DNA of 64,000 nt. Origin: Cyanoderma ruficeps. Its lineage: Eukaryota; Chordata; Aves; Passeriformes; Timaliidae. Within the stretch, counting starts at the first letter, position 1. Each line of letters begins with the position of its first letter. The stretch is from contig VZDJ01004378.1 of the NCBI GenBank assembly GCA_008694505.1, positions 11,283,472 to 11,347,471 on the forward strand. The letters are read 5' to 3'. The position numbers and the translations under genes were made by a program. This document shows positions 25,893 to 37,516 of this stretch, in pieces. The notes beneath the pieces were generated by a model, which saw nothing but the letters and a program-made list of their open reading frames with translations, had not been told where the DNA came from and did no database searches.

Positions 25893-26613
25893 TGTAACAA
25901 AAAAAATTGTTTATTCTAGTCCATCTGTTGAAAATGTTTGGGGAGGTGTTTTCTTTATCTCTTGTAACTCCAGGGGAGAGGGGGGTGGGTGCCTTCTGGT
26001 AATGGCCCAGCTGTTAAAACCAGGTGGAACATTGCTCCTTATCTCTTCCACAACATGTCCACCCTCCAGGGGGACATCTTCTGTTAATGGGCCATTAAGG
26101 CTCACTAATGACATGAAACACTACATCATCCCATTGTGAGACGCTCCACCCAGTGGGGGGAGCCAAACCATTCCTACCTAGGTAAAAACTGAGACATAGG
26201 AACACCAAGTATCCAGTATTTCCACTGGATTCCCAGTGGAAGACCAGACTCATCTCACCATTACTGGACCTTTTCTACAGGACCATCTCTATTCCAACAG
26301 AACTACATCTGCCACTCCAGGAGGGCTTTCTTTGGACTGCTTTCAACACTCTGACCAACAGGATGTCAGGTTGTATTTCTGACTCTGTCAAGGTTTCTAT
26401 GATTTTTTGTTTGTTTTGTTTGTTTGTTTTGTACAACTACATTTGTATCCTTAATATTTCTAGTAAAGAACTGCTATTCCTATTCCCAAATCTTTGCCTG
26501 AAAGCCTTTAATTCCAAAATTATAAAAATTTAGAAGTGGGGGGGGGTTTACATTCTCCATTCCAAGGGAAACTCCAGCTTTCCCTGGCAGATACCTGTCT
26601 TCCCAAACCAAGA
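25893..26613 (+). mobile_element. ERV-type solo LTR
   Basis: A long terminal repeat of about 720 bases starting TGTAACAAAA at 25893. The 3' part has the pattern I know from songbird LTRs: a TTTGT-type simple stretch at 26407-26433, an AGTAAAGAACTGC segment, a G run at 26538-26546, and a terminal region ending around the AAACCAAGAC at 26606-26613. No internal retroviral sequence follows. No target site duplication was found: GGTTA precedes the start but is not repeated after the end. The 3' boundary is therefore uncertain by several bases. Plus orientation. Open frames at 25885-26139 lie in the LTR and have no coding meaning. Confidence 0.7.
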
Positions 26614-27948
26614 CTCTCAGAGAGCTGCAGCACATTAGCAAAACAGTCTGATTTGTGAAGCTGTCAGGTTTGGTGAGTTTTGAAACTGTTGCTCACAGAC
26701 ATCTGCAGCTATGTCTCATAGAGCAGGAAGTACTGTAGTCTGACAATAGCTCTGTTTTCAATTTGGTATCTCCTTCTGAGTTTACAACTCTGAGAAAAAA
26801 AATGTCCATTACACTGGGAACAACAAGATTTTCACAGCAGCTTTTGCCTTGTTCCATCTTGAATTCATAGGTGCCAGATTACAGATGTAGAAAGGGTGTT
26901 CTATTTGAGACTATAACTTTGAAGAACTGAATTATGTTGAATTCGTCTCTTCAGAGTTTCAGCTTTTTTCCCCCCTGACTTAGTGGCCTCTGAATGTTGC
27001 AATTATGTTGAGATCTTTTTTTTCTCAGCCATTAGCTCTTTGAAACATACTTTGAAGTAAGAAGTAGGCAAAATAAAACTGAAGTTCCTCTCTTTTCCTC
27101 CAGTCTCCAATTTTCATTGGTTTCAGACTTTTCACTCAAATCTTTTCATTTTCACTATCTGGTCTTTCCTTCTCAGACATAGCTTCAGGGGAAAAAAAAA
27201 AGAAAGAAAGAGAAATATAAAGGGGAAAAAAGCAGCTTGGTAAACTTCTGCTTAAACACATGTAGTTGGCTTAGCTGGTGATCTAAATCTGAGATACATT
27301 AAATGCTGAAAACATAAAAGTTGTGTTATATATTCCCATGTGTTTTCCTAAATGATATGAGGCAAAATTGAGCTCACATTAATCTGTGCTCCACTTAGAA
27401 GAGTTAAATATTTTCTATATCACCTTTCTTGGTGACCTCTGCCAGATGGGGTCTAACAGAGCCAAAGCACTTTTCAACAACTGCTGTCTGTGTCACAGCC
27501 CATAGGCAGGAGCTCATCTAACTCAGATTCCTAAGTCTAAAAATTAGATTTCTAAATCAAAATCAATGACTCTTCATTCCTCTTTTAATCAGTAGAAAGA
27601 AGAAAAAACCTTTGCAGAGAAATGCATGTGACTTAAATACACCTTTTGAAGTGAGATTAGTGACAGGTTTTATTCTTATGGTCATTTCTGCCTAGCAAGG
27701 GCTGACAGATCACAGTGTTCCTCCACTGATGTGCAGCAGGGGCTGGTATAGGTCCTCTTTGCCTTCCTTTTCTATCTCTGCCTTGAAACTGGATTAGTAC
27801 TTAAATAAAGATCCACAAAGCCTTCTGTCTACAATGGAAGCTTGGTTTCATGAATTTGATCCATCATTATTATAACACTGTCTAACCTTAAATGGCCTTT
27901 TAAGAAACTTTTCGAATAATTTGTTTATCCTTTGTTTTATACTGGTTC
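26614..27948. other. Unique sequence with a purine tract
   Basis: No gene is supported. A GA-rich tract of A and AAAG units lies at 27191-27213. Confidence 0.5.
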
Positions 27949-27979
27949 TGTTAAACACCACCAATAGTGGTGTTTAACA
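27949..27979. repeat. Perfect inverted repeat, 13-bp stem and 5-base loop
   Basis: TGTTAAACACCAC at 27949-27961, loop CAATA, then the exact reverse complement at 27967-27979. It is a compact hairpin; the stem is shorter than a typical microRNA precursor and no extended pairing is seen outside it. Confidence 0.95.
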
Positions 27980-30900
27980 TGGTATTATATGCAAATTATT
28001 GATGTGCAGCTATCCAGGGAAGAGAAGACCTTTTCTTAAATGTCCATTGCTCTTTCCTACTATTTATAAGACATAGTATTAGCATAATAATATTTTGTTT
28101 TGTATTGTTGATGTGTGTTGTTATGGTATTTAAATGCATTTGTGAAATATCCTGAGTGTATATGAGTAGGCAGAGGTCCGTTGGCTTCAGTGTTGCTTTG
28201 GCAGGGCAACATTTGTCCATTTGCATTTTCCTGACTTAGCAAGAAACTGTAAATTTTTAGAAAGAAAACAGAACTGTGGTGTAAGGATAGGTCAAAATGG
28301 AATGTTAGCAGTCTGCTGCAAAGGCAAATGGGACTATTTTGCTGTTTAACCACATTCCTCATTACAAAACATATCTCTGTAGGCTTTGTGCTAGTAATTA
28401 AAAATGTCTGTTTTAGCATTTGATGTGTATTAAGCAAATTTGCGAGTCATCCAGGCTTCAGCAGAAATTAATGTCCCCCACAACAAAAAAACCTCTTTGG
28501 ATTCTGAGAGAAGAAAGTGGAGAAGATTTAATTAGACATGCTTTTGTGTTGTCTTGTGCATAAAATAAAAAAACTCCAGCCCTTACACAGGAAGATATTG
28601 CTTTATAATTTGATATGATTGATGTTGCTCACATACATTCGTGTTAGACAGCTATGTAGAAACTAGTAAGCTCTAAATGCCAGGAACAGCTCATGACATA
28701 GATTTGTCATAACAGTGCATGGATATGTTTCTGAGACAAATGTGTTAGTAATTTACAGCTCCAAGCCAGTTGGAGTTTGACTCCTGAGGTCTTTCCTGAG
28801 GATGGAATCCCATCTCTGGGAGATGTTTGCTTTATCTCAAGTTGCCTCTTGTCTTCTTATTTATATGTTTTAATTATTTTTTTCTTTGATTTTTAACCAC
28901 CTCTGTTTCACACCAACAGCCACTGACATTTCCATTTTTCAAAGTCTGTTTTAAAAGAATGGTTGGGCCTTCTTGAGGTAAGGGGAGTGATGTACTTTTA
29001 GCAATCAACAATTATACTCAAGTTGGGAACAAGACAGCCCTTCTCAAATCATGGCCAATAGACCATAGAAGGGAAAGGATGCAATGCAGAAAATGATGGG
29101 TGGTGATCCTATAAGACTGTATGCTTTAAATCTTTTCTGTATAGCTTGAAACAAAGCATGGTGAGCATAGAGGTGCCTAATGACTGGGGACAAATCTCAG
29201 GACTGACAAAGTTCAGAGAAAATGAAAAGAGAATTTGTCATGAACTAGATTACTCATTTGCTGTGCATCATCAATATCTCTCTCAAGATGAACTCTGTTC
29301 ACTTTGTGGTCATTCTTAGGTAAACCAACATTATTTTAAACAGTGTATGTGCATCAAGCCACTGCTTACAAGAGGTTATGTCTAAGATGACTTGTATAAA
29401 ATTAACACAACTGCAAAATAATTTGGAAGAAGCACTGTCTACATGCACGTTCAACTATGCAATCAAGAGTTTGACACCTTACATATGCATCTTTGATCTT
29501 TTATCTTGATTTTAGGGCCTGTTACCACCAGACTCTTTCTTGTGAGTACTTCAAAGTTAGAAGAAACTACACTCCTCATGTTACCTTGCTTCCACTATAA
29601 TGACTATTTGCTGTTGAACCAGGGGCAATTATTCAACTCTTTGCTCAAACAGGAAGTGCATTTCTGCCTAACTGTGCACTTTGCACTTTAAACATATTAA
29701 TATTCTTTGCATGTTTGATCCTGTTTGGAGATAAATAAAAAGTTCAAACTACATTGCGCATGTCCTCTGGGAGAAGTCAAAGCAAGTTCAGCTTATACAT
29801 AAAAAATGTAATTTTAAGATTGTGTATTAACATACTTTGACTTAGCTGAAATGGAAATTACAACTGCCCCATTATTTTAGGTCTGAGTCATGCCTGGATA
29901 TTTTTTGATATTTAATAATAATTCATACCTAGGTTTTATGTATTTCTATGCATAATATATTTCTTCAGATTATCCATTACTGAATATATTTAATCAGATT
30001 ATCCAATACTGCACTGAAGTACTGTTTCTCCAGCATATATCCCTATTTCTAGACTTTCTTACACCCTAATTTACATTTCCTAGATCAGATTAGCACTAGT
30101 GAAGGGCCACAATTTATTTTGAAAATATCCATAAGAAGAAATACTATGCCTCAGATATTCTCCTAAAAGCCATATTCTCTCTGAGAATTCCTCTCCCCTT
30201 CAAAAGCTATTTCAGTCAAATAATATCTCAAAAACCATTTTTAAACCCTTTGGATCATTTTCAGCCATGGATGGAACATGCTGCACAAGTACTCAATGTA
30301 GTTCCAGCAGCTGGCTTATGGCCAGCAGCACACAATGACATTGCATCTTTCCTTCTGTTTCATCAGGTAAGCTTAGAATAACTCAGAGAAGCAGGACAGG
30401 TTTAAACTCTGGACTTTTTGAGTTTGCAAGATGTCTTTTCTGACAGTAAAGCACAGTCCTGAGACAGAAGTTCTGGAGGACACGTGTTTTAGGGGAAATT
30501 TTTACAAGACAACAAATGATCAATAGCTGAAGAGGCTTCTCTTGCCTCCCTACTTCTTCTTGTTCCCTGGTTGTCCCAGATGCTAAGGACTATTAGTCCT
30601 TCCAACACATTTTGAATTAGACTCAAGTTTGACATCTGTCTGTGCAGCTTGATGAATTGCAGGTAGTCCTGTGGATGTTGTCTATGGCTGCAAGCCAGCC
30701 TCAAATCCTCTAGCAGTTGCACTCATCCACAGTGAAGTTGCTACACTGATACTTGTGTCTCATTGTCATGGTGAAGAAATCCTGGAATTTCCCTTGTTAG
30801 AACTAAAACCACTAAAATATCTCTGTTTGCCTCCTGAAGTAACAAGAGGGTTATAAAAACCAGCATAATACAAGAGTTTTGTATAGATAATGAGCATTTT

Positions 30901-33900
30901 GATAGCAACGGCAGGGAGAATGAAAGAGCCTAATTATAGTATGTGCAGGAAACGCATATTTTGAAGTGCTGTAGAAAGATGTGTGGGCAGGGAGCTATTT
31001 CAGCAGAGCCTTTGCAGTGTGATGTTTTCCCAGTCAGAGGTCTCATGTTAGCTACTGAGCACATGTAATAAAACACAGGAAATAATCAATCCAGAAATTC
31101 TGGACATTTAAAAACAGAAAATAATACCTTGGATACATGTGATCCCAGACTACAGCCCAGCTTCTGAACTGATTTGATGCATCTGGGACAACTGTGGTTT
31201 GAATACAGTCAAGTTGAGCTGTTATATTTGCTTGGGATTCATAGGTAAGGCCAAAAAAAGTGTCAGAGTGGGGCTTTTCAGATGAATTTGCCTTTATATA
31301 GCTCATCTATATAGTGGTCAACTATTTCAAAGAAATTTGGCACCCCTTCTTTGAAGTCAACAAGCACTTCAGGAGCAACCCAGAGCCATTTTGTGGATGC
31401 AGAGAAGTTATAGGGAAGGATAGGGACAAACACTGATGAAACACAAGAATCATGTCAATGAATAACACGTTCTGGATTTTTTGACAAATTGGATGTGCAA
31501 ATAAAATTATGTCCAGGCATACCTCTCTAATGTAAACAACACTTGCTCAAGAGTTATATAGGTGTCACTACCCTTGGCAACTCTTCAGGGATCTGGAGTA
31601 TGGGATCTGACTTCCACAGTCAAAGTGGTTTTGGCTGCTCCTTGGTAAGAACCTCGTAAAGCCAATGCCACCCACCTGGTTCACAAAGATCAGCAATGGA
31701 GGGAAAATATATGCACAGACATTAAAAAAAGTCTGTGAATGGCTTCCCACCCACCATCTTCTGTGGGAGCACATCAGGAAAAGGGATGTGAGACAGCTAG
31801 TGCTGTCACACTAGCAGGTGACACATTAAACCTTTCTGAAGCCAGAGCATCAGGTCAGATAGAGACCTGACCTCTTGCTATAATATGCACATGGGGAAAA
31901 GACAAAATGTTGGTGCTGAGAGACTGTTTTGCAGCTCTTAGCTTTCTGACTTTACTGTTATAAAATTTCACTATGTAACTAAATTCCTGAGGAGGTCATG
32001 ATGCAGAAGTAAAAGCCCCTTAAACTGAAGTAGACAAGAACTAAGGCAAGACAGCCATTGAAACAGAATCTTGCTTCTTAAAGTATTTGATATTAAGAAA
32101 AAGAAAAAAAAAAGAAAAAAAACCACCCCAAAAACCCCACCCAAAACATGGCCTGACTTTAATTTATGTTTTACTATTTTATGTATGTATAACTTCTTTG
32201 TTTACGTATTCAGTATTTTCCCTAGAAGAGTCAGCATCAAAGTCATGCCTAGAGGACATGTATAAAATTTAAAACCAGGGCAGACAAGAATAAACAAAAT
32301 CTATGTGTATCTGTGTCAGTCACTTGCAGGACGCTCAGGAGATGTTGTCTGTAACTATTCTCTCAGAAGTGGAGTGGAATTTATCCAAAAAGTGCCTAAA
32401 GAATATTACCCTTTATAGGGCATTTAGCAAATGGGTGTGCTCCAGTCCTTCTCAGTGTGGGGCTGGCTGTTCTTGGGAACCTCAGCCCTCGCCTCTGAGG
32501 CATTCCTCTGAAAGTGCTCCTGGGAGAGAAGTAACAACAGCTACTTTGACTCCATTTCTGGCTGAAGCCTGTGTGCTGATCCATTTTGGCACTTCTGGAG
32601 GCAGAGCAGCCTTTGGAAGCCTTCACTGCACTGAGGCGAGCTCAAGGCCTGGCATGCCTCCAAGCTGGGTAATTCAAAATCAGTGCTGTTCCTTTTCTCC
32701 AGGTAGTTCTTTCACATGAGACAGGAAGTAGGGAGAGAATTTTATGCCTGTATCTTTGGATCAAAATATCTCCTTAAGATAGATCTGCCCAAAACTGTTC
32801 CTCACTGAAACGCCGGGAGTGCAATAGCCCAATAAGGAATAAGGGGTTTTGTGAAGACGGAAGTCTCTGGATCAGACCCATTTAATTTATTTTGGACGGC
32901 TGTATGAAAAGTTTACTCACAAAAAGTCTTTTGTATCTGTACATAATGGCTTTAAACCTACATTTATTTTGCTTTTTAGTCTAGAAACATTTAACTGTGT
33001 TCAGGGGTAATTATTCTTAAGTAAGTAATAAATAATCTGCAACTCATTGACCAAGAAATGAGTTCTGTTTTGTAGGGAAATTCTTAAAGAGCTCCTGCAG
33101 TTACAAAGAAGAGGTTGTATTGCCCTAAAAGAGGGGTAGCATATAGGTATGGCCTGTAAATGTGCCACGTAAAAACGTACAGTCACTCTACAAACTCAGC
33201 CCAGGAAGTCACTGTTCTGCCATTGTCAGGCTTAATTCTGCATTTGACTAGGTCAGCTTTATGACACTGTAAATGCACTGAATTAATAGTGGTACAGTGG
33301 TGGTACCTCAGCATGACATCAGAGTAAAGGAGTCACAAGGATTTAAGACCAGTTTTACCAGACAGAGCAAAGGTTCATCCATATAACAGTGTCCCATTTG
33401 TGACAATTTCCTGCAGATGCTTAGAGAAGAGGCAATCAAACTCACAAGTGATATTTTGATGATATTTTGTCCTAGTGTAATGCCATCTTTCAGCAGTCAA
33501 CTAGTTGGTACTTTTCCAGGAAGACATGGTAGTTTTTTATTAACAGTTCTCGATATTTTTTTACTTCCATGAAAGTATTTCATCACTTTTTTCACCTCTA
33601 TACCTTCAAATACTCAAAATGCAGACTATGAAGTCTACACCATCCACTTTGAAGCTTGACTGTCAATGGGAGAATGATCATTTCTGTCTTGTGAAAATAA
33701 CATTAGAATATAACAAACAGGAAAGTGAAAAAGTATCTGAAATCTCTGCATTCTATTTGAGACATAATGCCAAATTATTTCCTAAAACAACTTTCTGGAA
33801 CTGGAGGTGCTTCATCTTTTTTTTTTTTCCCCCTCAATAAAAGAAAGAGTAACTTCTAATGCTTCTGAATTTAAATGAGATGTGACAAAGTAGACCTGGG

Positions 33901-34133
33901 CATTCTGATAGCACATATGACATTGAGAGGTGGAGGAGTAGGTCCTTGGATCCCTTCTCGTGGGCCCTGAGGACTTGGCAATTCCTACAACAACAAATGC
34001 CAACAACAAATGCAGGATGCATTCAGTTCTGGTACTCCACATACTTTCTTAATGTCTCCAGTGGGATAGACACACTTCTGGACACTTGTTCTTATGGTCT
34101 TAGGAGTCCTAGTTTATTCTTACGGAAAAAGTT
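27980..34133. other. Unique sequence with minor low-complexity tracts
   Basis: No gene is supported. Contains a near-direct repeat (17 bases with one difference, 29966-29982 and 29995-30011), an A-rich tract at 32096-32129, and a T-then-C run at 33816-33834. The frame at 32303-32719 (138 codons) has no recognised domain. Confidence 0.45.
32096..32150 (+). repeat. A-rich low-complexity tract
   Basis: Runs of A broken by G, passing into A/C-rich sequence. It could be mistaken for a retrocopy tail, but no retrotransposed gene precedes it. Confidence 0.75.
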
Positions 34134-34171
34134 TGGGGGGGGGGGGGGGGGGGGNNNGGGGGGGGGGGGGG
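34133..34171 (+). repeat. Poly-G tract with a 3-base gap
   Basis: About 20 G, then NNN at 34155-34157, then about 15 G. The N bases mark an uncertain length. A pure G run on this scale can form G-quadruplexes and is a common sequencing failure. Confidence 0.9.
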
Positions 34172-35744
34172 GAGGGAGATCCCCCTCTAAGGTGCTAAAT
34201 CAGATGCACAAAGCCTAAGAATCTACACAGTGCCCCAGAATCCTCCCATCCCACTGCCACTATCCACATGGACATGTCTCAGAGGCTGACAGTTGCATCA
34301 AAGGACAGCAGAAGTTACACAACTGTTTGGCTTCACATGTATACTGTCCCACAAACCTGGTTGCCCACTCCTCTGAAGCAAATGCAGCAGCTGGATCCCT
34401 AGCTGAGGGTTACCTTCAGAAGAATCATAAACTGAATTTCAGATGACTCTCTGTGGAACACCACAAGTTTTATAGACGCTCAGGACCTTTCAGCTTCATG
34501 GCTTTCAGCTGAAAATCTCATCTGGAGGATATCTTTTGTCCCTAGATGGCTATCTGTGGATTACTTGATATCAGCTAATGGATATCCAAATAAGGATGGA
34601 CAAGACACTCACAAAAGACTGCACATCAATGTATTGTAAGTACACTATTGTGATGGGAAGAACAAAAAAGGCATAATCAAAAGACAACAAGAATACACTG
34701 CAGATTTCACAGCAGATAGGCATAAATCATTCAGTTCAATCAGATGTCTGCAAGGAGAAACACTTGGGTAGCTGACTTGGATATGAATGCCTACAAAGCT
34801 GCTTTGTGCTGTTACTAATAGTAATGCATATCAAGTACTACTTCTGCTCCACAAGTACATGCTTTCTTGCTCTGGAAAGGCCAAATATTTTTTTCCTTCT
34901 GACCCAAGTTGGGCAGGGGAACACATTTTAGGAGCTGGAAGACTGATGCATTTCTATGCACTTTTTTCCTCCTTCCAATGTAAAGGGAAGACAAACCTCC
35001 TCAGATCAAGAAAGCAAACTGCATATGAATGCAATATAAAGAGAAAAAGCCTTGCATCCCATGCAAAGAACAGAAGCAGCTCTGTATTAGTGTTAATTCC
35101 AGTGCTAGGATAACTTCTGTTCATTAGAGAAATTAACTACAGAGTCCAGTGATTGAAGGGGAATATTTTCCACCTTCACCTACAAAGCCCAAGAGACAAG
35201 TAAAACTTGGCTGCACATCAAGCAAGCTGTTGTGAGATGCAGAAAGGAGCAGGAAGAAGATTGCAGTGCTCTTCTTTAAGTTTGCCTTAGATAAGCAGCT
35301 AAACAGACTTCATGTTTGATATGTCAGTTTGCATCCCTATTGAAATAAAATTAAAACAAACAAATTAGAAAAAAAATGAAAACCCCTGGAGAAAAATACT
35401 GTGACAAAATGTTGGTGATGGGGGAATGAGAAGTGAGGAATCTGTGCAGAACGCTTCCAGCAGAACACCATTACCAAAGAAAATTCATTCTTCCATGGCT
35501 AACAGAGGTCAGTGGAACAGGTATGTCTAAGTTTCCTGAAAGTTATCCCATATGGTCACGAATAGATGACCTCTGTCTGATCATAGCCGATAGGAGAGGA
35601 AAAGTGTGACAACAGTCAAAACTGGCACAGGGCTATTATACATGTTGTTATCAGTACTATAGTAAATTCTTATAGAAAAGGAAAACCTACTTTTCCCCTC
35701 ACCTGTGAGAAACCAGAAGAAAAAATATGTTAAATATGTCAAAA
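34172..35744. other. Unique sequence without a supported gene
   Basis: Nothing recognised. The longest frame, 34787-35113, has no domain. Confidence 0.5.
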
Positions 35745-36322
35745 GATGAGCCAGTGGAGAAGAAAGCTGGTCTGGCTGAACAGAGAGCTTTGGCTGGAAT
35801 TCAGGGAGAAAAAAAGAGTTAATCCCCTCTGGAAAAAGGGGCAGGAAGATCGGGAACTACATGGATGCTGTGAAGTCATGCAGGGGGAAAACTAGAAGGG
35901 CCAAAGCCTGGCTAGAACTTAATCTGGCCACTGACCTTCTGTAATCCAAGAGGGAATGGTCAGGTACCTGCTATTCATCTTAGACCCTCACAAGTCCATG
36001 GGGATTCACCCAAGGGTACTGAGGGAGCTGACAGAAGAGTTCACCAGACCACTTTCAATCATTCACCAGCAGTTCTGGTCAACGGGAGAGGTCCCACGTT
36101 ACTGGAAGTTGGTAAATGCAATGCTCATTTATAAGAAGGGTCAGAAGGAGGATCCAGGGAACTACAGGCCTTCAGCCTGACCTCGGTGCCAGGGAAGGTC
36201 GTGGAGCAGATCATCTTGAGTGCCATCTTGTGTCACATACAGGACAACCAGGGGTTCAGGCCCAGCCAGCATGGTTTTGGGAAAAGCAGGTTCTGTTTGG
36301 CCAACCCTGACATCCTTTTGTG
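35745..36322 (+). mobile_element. CR1 LINE fragment with reverse transcriptase remnant and internal deletion
   Basis: A piece of CR1 ORF2 on the plus strand. It starts in the linker between endonuclease and reverse transcriptase (from about 35750), then jumps at about 35938 straight to the start of the reverse transcriptase domain. Relative to the CR1 pattern I know, roughly 250-300 bases are missing at that join. 35956-36180 encodes the N-terminal reverse transcriptase fingers region with the family phrases HKSMG, IHPRVLREL, PLSII, STGEVP and YKKG..EDPGNYRP. At 36180 the frame breaks, and the next block (PGKVVEQIILSAI..., then DNQGFRPSQHGF) continues in another frame. The catalytic YADD-type motif lies further downstream and is absent. 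Dead copy; both ends truncated. Confidence 0.92.
35956..36310 (+). pseudogene. CR1 reverse transcriptase N-terminal remnant, frameshifted
   Basis: The two-frame remnant of the CR1 ORF2 reverse transcriptase described for the enclosing element: one frame up to a stop at 36178-36180, the continuation in a second frame through 36310. It lacks the palm-domain catalytic aspartates and cannot be active. It is a decayed transposon gene, not a host gene. Confidence 0.85.
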
Positions 36323-36370
36323 TCAATGTGACCATTGTTTATCATGTGACCATTATTTGTCATGTGACCA
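36323..36370 (+). repeat. 18-19-bp tandem repeat, about 2.6 copies
   Basis: Units beginning TCA(A)TGTGACCATT at 36323, 36342 and 36360 (the last partial). It sits exactly where the CR1 similarity ends, so it may have arisen at or after the breakpoint. Confidence 0.85.
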
Positions 36371-37404
36371 AATATAACTTAACCTAGTCATATTTTTATT
36401 TTCTATTTCTGTAATCTTCACAGAAGCCCAGATTCACAGAGTCCAAATCCTACATTATTTTACTGTCTGGTTTTCATCCTTCAAAGACGCTTGGATAAGT
36501 AGGAAGGAGAGCTTATGTGGGATGGTAGATCGTGAATTTGGAATGCATACTTATTTTAGTCAAAAGAGTGAACAATTTGGAATTTTCTGCCTAATATACT
36601 GTTAAAGTATGAAAGTGATGCTTCACCCTTTGCTTACATTTACTTAATTGACTGGTTAGAAATTGAATTGAAAAAAATGTACAATAATTATTATTGACAC
36701 AATACTGACTGCACAATGGTATCAATGGAGTACAGGTGTCCTGGTTATGCCACTTGAACACCTGTCACACAAACACCAAAATCAGCCACCACACCTCATC
36801 TTGTCAGCTCAGATTTTAGCTCTTGACACAAGATGTGTTTGGGTGGGGTATCAGTAGGGTTTTTGGTGTATTTAATAGCCTGTGAGCTCAGGTTGCTCAT
36901 GTTTGATGAGCAAACCTGGCAACAAGGACTGGGTCATTCTGAGTCCAAAACGGGTCAGAGGCACTGGCAGAGCTGGACAGGGGAAAGTCTTCAGGCATGA
37001 CACCGTGGTCTGAACCCACAGCTGTGGTTTCTGCAGCAGAGCACAAGTGGCAGCACCCCTTGAGAGTCAGATACTCCAGAGAAATGATCTCTGCATGCCA
37101 GAAGGAAGTCCTACAGTCCATGCAGTTTGTTTTCAGTGTGAATAGTATAAAATAGATTATTTGGGCCTTGACTTACTCTAACCCTGCTTTGGGCAGTCAG
37201 ACAAGTTGGGATACTGCCTGTCCTATCTTGCCCACTAGAAGAGTTCGGACTTTAATGAGACAAGTCAACCCCTCTCAGACCTCTATTTCCTGTACTCACC
37301 CTAAGCTTTGGTTTCTATGATGAGAACTAACAGCCTTTGGGATAGGTTATACAGCACATTTACAGAATTGGCTCCTCCTAACAACACAGTGCATTCGTAC
37401 CTTG
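36371..37404. other. Unique sequence without a supported gene
   Basis: No repeat family or coding domain is recognised. Confidence 0.5.
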
Positions 37405-37453
37405 TTTATTTCTCCAAAGTGTTTCCTATTTTTATTTCTCCAAAGTGTTTCCT
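37405..37453 (+). repeat. 23-bp direct duplication
   Basis: The 23-mer starting TTTATTTCTCCAAAG occurs at 37405-37427 and identically at 37431-37453, offset by 26 bases. It lies about 65 bases left of an LTR insertion. Confidence 0.95.
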
Positions 37454-37516
37454 TTTTTGACACTTGAAGAAAATTCTGTAACACATAAAATAGGTATAAT
37501 GAGCTGTGTAAGATGT

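Noticed and set aside
26395..26405. TCTATGATTTT resembling a CR1 tail
   Set aside because: It lies inside the LTR and no CR1 body precedes it.
32096..32129. A-rich tract as the tail of a processed pseudogene
   Set aside because: The sequence before it has no gene-like content and no flanking duplication was seen.
32303..32719. 138-codon plus frame
   Set aside because: No domain, overlaps an antisense frame, and nothing upstream suggests a promoter.
36323..36370. Tandem units as a CRISPR-like array
   Set aside because: Units are contiguous without distinct spacers and the genome is avian.
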